Part shown: in pieces, positions 15,601 through 17,940 of the stretch | Position numbering within the stretch: the first letter of the stretch is position 1 | Layout of the letters: each line of letters begins with the position of its first letter | Assembly: GCA_002433025.1 (NCBI GenBank) | Contig: DJGZ01000069.1 | Span: forward strand, 1 to 17,940 | Length of the DNA: 17,940 bases | Direction: 5' to 3' | Source: Bacteroidales bacterium UBA5833 | GTDB taxonomy: Bacteria; Bacteroidota; Bacteroidia; Bacteroidales; Lentimicrobiaceae | Notes under the pieces: model-generated | Seen by the model: only the letters and a program-made list of their open reading frames with translations | What the model was told of the DNA's origin: nothing | Database searches by the model: none | Translations under genes and position numbers: made by a program

Positions 15601-16604
15601 CCAGCCGGGGAAATATTGAGTCCGCCATCGTCGTAATGATAGAGATCCGGCGCGCCAAGCGCATGAAACAGTTCATGGCATAAGGTTCTGACATTTACCT
15701 GCGTTTCCGGCTGGAAGGTATAATCCCACACCTGTTTCCCGTTGATGAAAACGTTGTAGGAATAAAGCACCCAGCGGTGGGCCCAGAGGAGACTGGCCCA
15801 GGCGCCGTTTCCGCCCCTCACCACAAAGCACACATTGTCAACGAGTCCGTCATTATCGCCGTCTATATTCAGAGATCCCGGAACCGGCGAATTGGCATTG
15901 ATCCAGTTTACCGCATCCCGGAGCAGGGCGTGCTCCCTGAGCCTTCGCTGGGTTTCCCCGTTGTAACCGTTGGGATTCGTAGTGGCATTGTAGGGCTCGA
16001 AGTAGCTGCGCGGATGGGTGTCGGTGTACGACAGATTGGTGGTCATCGCACAGGCCGGGTAATGCGTGGAACTGATCGTTAACTGGTTGTATGACACTTC
16101 CGTGTAATAGGATTTTACCGAATTACCGGTAGGCAGGTTAAAAAGATCGTCATAAGTCTGGCGCAGGGTCGTAAACTCAGTATCATCAGAGAATTTGATA
16201 TAAATAACGAGATTGTTCATGGTACCGGCATGGGGTGCCCGCGATGAACGGTTGTTGGAAACCTCCATGGCTTCCTTCCGTTTCAGATATTCTTCACGGC
16301 TGATCTTTGCCCACTTTTCCAGGCCAAGGCTGGCAGGATCCGCCTGGCCCGCCAGGTGTGACGATGGCCGGATGTTGCCTTTATCAGAAATTGCATAGTA
16401 ATAATAGCCGTCAGCAGCCTGAATAATGGTATAGCCTCCGGCATCGTGCAGCCAGTTAAAGAATTCATCACCGGAAACAAAGCAGTTAATTACAGTACCA
16501 TCCGGCTGGCTCACCTGATATGGCTGGTTTTTTACATAATCGGCCTGGACCCTTAGCCCCGGCATAAGTCCGATGGCAAAAAGCAACAGTAAGAATCTTC
16601 TCAT
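12690..16604 (-). CDS. Secreted M6-family metalloprotease with Fn3, MAM-like, six InlB-type repeats and T9SS sorting domain
   Basis: This 1304-residue protein is built for export. It has a signal peptide (1-21, ending RVQA) and an N-terminal region typical of M6-family proteins (about 22-125, GYTIIQAADGYYYY). The M6 (immune-inhibitor-A-like) catalytic domain spans about 128-500, with the zinc motif HELFHALGAPDLYH (His310, Glu311, His314, and probably Asp320 as third ligand). An Fn3-like domain follows (about 506-607), then a MAM-like choice-of-anchor-J domain (about 611-775, starting at Cys611 and ending YWFIDDVAVSI). Six InlB B-like repeats of about 73 residues cover 778-1217. The type A T9SS sorting domain occupies 1218-1304 (FRLYPNPSTG...LPEGVYILKL...RLIIRR). 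It is probably an extracellular or surface protease of unknown substrate. The gene is alone, with a clear terminator behind it, and 185 bases separate it from the DUF4294 gene. Confidence 0.9.
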   Translation of the reverse strand: MRRFLLLLFAIGLMPGLRVQADYVKNQPYQVSQPDGTVINCFVSGDEFFNWLHDAGGYTIIQAADGYYYYAISDKGNIRPSSHLAGQADPASLGLEKWAKISREEYLKRKEAMEVSNNRSSRAPHAGTMNNLVIYIKFSDDTEFTTLRQTYDDLFNLPTGNSVKSYYTEVSYNQLTISSTHYPACAMTTNLSYTDTHPRSYFEPYNATTNPNGYNGETQRRLREHALLRDAVNWINANSPVPGSLNIDGDNDGLVDNVCFVVRGGNGAWASLLWAHRWVLYSYNVFINGKQVWDYTFQPETQVNVRTLCHELFHALGAPDLYHYDDGGLNISPAGNWDLMESGGGHMGAYMKWKYSENVWINAIPEITVSGTYTLNPLASSTNNCYRIASPNSTSEYYVVEYRQASGTFEGNLPGSGLLVYRIDPALNGNASGPPDEVYIYRPNGTTTTNGSLNSAYFSQQSGRTAINDGTNPSPFLQNGSAGGLNIYNVTASGSTISFTVGMSGVANPAAFTASGVSQTQIDLSWLLNTSSDNVLLAWNTSPVFGAPANANTYPAGSALPGGGTVLYSGNAQAFNHTGLTAGLVYYYRIWSADAALQYSVGLAASASTLCGETVLPYAEAFVDMGFPPCWSQQVEGTNVANSWEVSSTYYAGGSANEMRSTYQNRNPGVSRLVMPPVNTTGVASLSLAFRHLLDDYGPGALMRVQSSSDGVNWTNESWSLATAGNNLVGPALINTSVQNNLNVATTYIGFTVEGNLYQYDYWFIDDVAVSITGYLSYNITTASFPEAGGSVSGAGSYGYASQAVLSAVPNTGYTFTNWTENGAVVSSDATYSFTVTGDRTLQANFSLQQYNISTVSVPTEGGSCTGAGAYSYGSAATVTALPNTGYYFTHWMENGNIVSTEASYSFNVSGNRSLQAVFTLEQYQVMLSAMPAEGGSVSGSGAYAYGTGVIVSATAEEGWAFLYWTEGGNVVSSEPSYSFTITQNRTFVANFTQQVVMVTIATEADPAEGGTTVGDGQYAQGSQATVSAIPADGWEFVAWMENGAMVSQSAVYTFIASSDRMLTASFATSPLTYTISLTAVPVEGGTVEGAGTYTSGTSITVQAVPAEGFAFQYWALGSTVLSVDPVYTFTVTSALSLEAVFVRQYVITAIAAPAEGGQTDGGGLYLENSMAVMIAIPNPGYHFLNWSEGGNLVSTEPEFTFQVNTNHTLTANFQLSVDVRDVKAGSFRLYPNPSTGPVDVTAGGLIASYAVYSLTGRELLKGQERGLVNYLKLDLSGLPEGVYILKLIMVNQPPCSARLIIRR
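12954..14273 (-). repeat. Six tandem InlB B-like repeat modules inside the M6 protease gene
   Basis: Six units of about 73 codons share the pattern P-x-EGGS...GAGxYxYG...A-PxxGYxFxxWxENGxxVSxxxxYSFxVxxxRxLxAxF. The first three units resemble each other most, while units 4-6 have drifted further (loss of the WTENG core in unit 5, WALGS). The modules probably act as a stalk or as binding units between the catalytic part and the sorting domain. Confidence 0.85.
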
Positions 16605-16789
16605 GCGTCTGTGCAGGTTTGGAAAGTTATATAATCAGGAATATATTGATTAATCTACACTAACATGAAAAGTAACAGGGAACTGACAGAAAAATAAATC
16701 AGTTCATCATAAACACAATGCACTTATTATCTGCATCTTACAAACATGCAGGAAAAATAAAAAATAAACACGGGATCAGGGAAGGGAGC

Positions 16790-17371
16790 TCAGATCAGGC
16801 CGTTTTCGATCATGGTTACAATGGTCTCAATGTCGCGGTCCTTGCCTTCGGGGTCATACTTTTCCTTCAGGTTATATCCAAAGAGCCTGCTGAGGTTCTG
16901 CCAGAAAAAGGCGACAAAGCTGCCGCGCAGTTCCTTGACGATATGGTAGGTCGGATTGCCGGTTTCGCGGTCAACAAGTTTGAGCAGAATTTTACCCTGG
17001 GTAAAATTCAACGCTTTCAACTCCTCTCCGAATTCTGCTTTAAGTTCGTCCTCAGCCCTTTTAAGGAGTTTGCGCTGTTCTTTTTCAGAAAGCCCGGCCA
17101 TCATGGCTTCATATTCATTCAGCTTGATGCCTGCCAGTCTGGCATAGGGATAGACTTTTTTTACATTCCTGACCAGCCGTTCGAACCTTCTTTGATCTGC
17201 CGGACTACGGAATATGATATAACCGCGGATATTTACCTCGGGCAGGTATATCTGCGGCAGGGTATCCCCGTTGACAACCTTTGCTTTAAGCACAATCACG
17301 TCAACATTCTGGGCATGCAGAGTGCCGGAAAAGAAAGCAAACAGAATCGCGGTTAAAAGCATGCGCTTCAT
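16790..17371 (-). CDS. DUF4294 family protein
   Basis: This 193-residue protein has a signal peptide (MKRMLLTAILFAFFSGTLHAQ, cleavage after HAQ). It matches the DUF4294 family of Bacteroidota by DTLPQIYLPEVNI, then RRFERLVRNVKKVYPYARLA and KLLKRAEDELKAEFGEELKAL, and by the C-terminal SFVAFFWQNLSRLFGYNLKEKYDP. It is largely helical, and no catalytic residues are evident. The function is unknown. It should sit in the periplasm. It follows clpX on the same strand with 170 bases between them, a gap that contains a candidate promoter of its own. Confidence 0.85.
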   Translation of the reverse strand: MKRMLLTAILFAFFSGTLHAQNVDVIVLKAKVVNGDTLPQIYLPEVNIRGYIIFRSPADQRRFERLVRNVKKVYPYARLAGIKLNEYEAMMAGLSEKEQRKLLKRAEDELKAEFGEELKALNFTQGKILLKLVDRETGNPTYHIVKELRGSFVAFFWQNLSRLFGYNLKEKYDPEGKDRDIETIVTMIENGLI

Positions 17372-17434
17372 GCCCGGAAGGGTTTAAGTTGGTTTAGCCG
17401 GCTTATTTAGCAGCAAATTAGATGCCGTACAATC

Positions 17435-17477
17435 ATCAAACGGACAATGGATACAAATATTACGCTATCCGTTTGAT
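17435..17477. repeat. 10-bp inverted repeat overlapping the DUF4294 promoter region
   Basis: ATCAAACGGA (17435-17444) and TCCGTTTGAT (17468-17477) are perfect complements separated by 23 bases. No T tract follows on either strand, so it is not an intrinsic terminator. Its arms lie on either side of the candidate -7 box for the DUF4294 gene, which fits an operator for a regulator. Roughly one such repeat might occur by chance in a window this long. Confidence 0.45.
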
Positions 17478-17484
17478 TAACAAT
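17454..17484 (-). promoter_or_regulatory. Candidate promoter of the DUF4294 gene
   Basis: Read on the minus strand, ATTG (17484-17481) and AATATTTG (17461-17454) are each one base off the Bacteroidota -33 (TTTG) and -7 (TAnnTTTG) boxes, with the proper 19-base spacing. The start of transcription would fall near 17447, giving a leader of about 75 bases before the ATG at 17371. Confidence 0.35.
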
Positions 17485-17492
17485 GTATCACA

Positions 17493-17520
17493 ATGAGTTA
17501 AAAGGATAAACAAAACTCAT
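17493..17520 (-). terminator. Possible hairpin after clpX
   Basis: ATGAGTT (17493-17499) and AACTCAT (17514-17520) can pair around a 14-base loop, 22 bases beyond the clpX stop. No run of T follows on the minus strand, so it is at best a weak terminator or an end-protecting hairpin. Confidence 0.25.
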
Positions 17521-17541
17521 CATCTACTGCTCAGCACAAAC

Positions 17542-17940
17542 TCAGGCGACTTTCAGTCTCGAAACATTTGCCTTACCAAGTTTCTCTTCGGCATAGGCAC
17601 GTGTTATTTTAAGTTCTTTAACGCCCTGATCGGAAGGCATTTCGAACATTGCATCCATCAATATCGCTTCCATGATCGACCGTAACCCACGGGCGCCGAG
17701 TTTGAATTCAATGGCTTTGTCCACAATAAAGTCAAACACCTGCTCATTTAAAACCAGTTTGATACCATCCATCTCGAACAGTTTGGTAAACTGTTTGACC
17801 AGAGAGTTTTTAGGTTCGGTGAGGATCAGCCGCAGTACATCACGGTCGAGGGGACTGAGGTATGTGACCACGGGAAGCCGTCCGACCAGTTCCGGAATCA
17901 GTCCGAAACTCTTGAGATCCTGTGGGGCGATGTATTGTAA
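17542..17940 (-). CDS. clpX: ATP-dependent Clp protease ATP-binding subunit ClpX, C-terminal part
   Basis: The last 132 residues of ClpX are visible. The gene continues past the window edge, and the frame is open through base 17940. ClpX is the AAA+ unfoldase that recognises tagged substrates and feeds them into ClpP in the cytoplasm. The segment FGLIPELVGRLPVVTYLSPLD contains the arginine-finger region (PELVGR). Then come the small AAA+ domain (TEPKNSLVKQFTKLFEMDG) and the sensor-2 motif GARGLRSIMEAILMDAMFEMPS. All are strongly conserved in ClpX and clearly different from HslU or ClpA. The short C-terminal tail after the sensor-2 helix (KITRAYAEEKLGK...) is normal for the family. The N-terminal zinc finger, Walker motifs and IGF loop lie outside the window. 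Confidence 0.93.
   Translation of the reverse strand, partial: LQYIAPQDLKSFGLIPELVGRLPVVTYLSPLDRDVLRLILTEPKNSLVKQFTKLFEMDGIKLVLNEQVFDFIVDKAIEFKLGARGLRSIMEAILMDAMFEMPSDQGVKELKITRAYAEEKLGKANVSRLKVA

Noticed and set aside
16725..16765. CTGCAT/ATGCAG hairpin after the DUF4294 gene as terminator
   Set aside because: On the minus strand the T-rich run precedes the stem rather than following it, so it does not fit an intrinsic terminator for that gene.
17435..17477. Invertible promoter (phase-variable switch) between inverted repeats
   Set aside because: The segment between the arms is only 23 bases, far shorter than known invertible promoters in Bacteroidota, and the -33 box lies outside it. No recombinase is nearby.

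Overview
The window looks like a chromosomal segment of a Bacteroidota bacterium, probably a Bacteroidales or Marinilabiliales relative. The grounds are two type IX secretion (T9SS) C-terminal sorting domains, HmuY-family heme proteins beside a TonB-dependent receptor, a DUF4294 protein, Bacteroidota-type promoter motifs (TAnnTTTG), and short intergenic repeats of a kind common in this phylum. Most genes are moderately GC-rich. The first few hundred bases are clearly more A/T-rich.

Layout. (1) 1-476: 3' part of a transglutaminase-like gene. (2) 477-1141: gene-poor DNA with decayed dispersed repeats. (3) 1142-2008: a secreted DUF5694 protein, followed by a small hypothetical gene with no normal start codon (about 2212-2505). 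(4) 2506-2907: a second repeat-rich spacer, ending in a good Bacteroidota promoter. (5) 2908-7791 (+): a probable heme-acquisition operon. It encodes a small His-rich membrane protein, an HmuY-like protein exported by T9SS, an HmuR-like TonB-dependent receptor and a second HmuY-like protein that is a lipoprotein. The last three genes overlap end to end. (6) 12441-7817 (-): a tyrosine/homogentisate catabolic operon in the order hmgA, hppD, fahA, flavin-reductase-like gene. It converges on the heme operon. (7) 16604-12690 (-): a 1304-residue M6-family metalloprotease with Fn3, MAM-like and six InlB-type repeat domains and a T9SS sorting domain, with a rho-independent terminator behind it. (8) 17371-16790 (-): a DUF4294 protein. 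(9) 17940-17542 (-): the C-terminal end of ClpX, cut by the window edge.

How the parts work together. The heme operon would capture heme at the cell surface with two differently anchored HmuY-like proteins and pass it to the receptor for TonB-driven import. The minus-strand operon converts 4-hydroxyphenylpyruvate to homogentisate, maleylacetoacetate and finally fumarate plus acetoacetate. HppD and HmgA both need O2 and iron, so the organism probably meets oxygen. No maleylacetoacetate isomerase gene is present. The M6 protease is a secreted protein-degrading enzyme that could supply peptides and amino acids, but nothing in the sequence ties it to the catabolic operon.

No tRNA, rRNA, CRISPR array, transposase, integrase or recognisable defence system was found. 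The most unusual items are the mixed-anchor double-HmuY operon with its small leader gene, the flavin-reductase-like gene sitting in a homogentisate operon that lacks an isomerase, the small gene without a canonical start, and an inverted repeat straddling the likely promoter of the DUF4294 gene.
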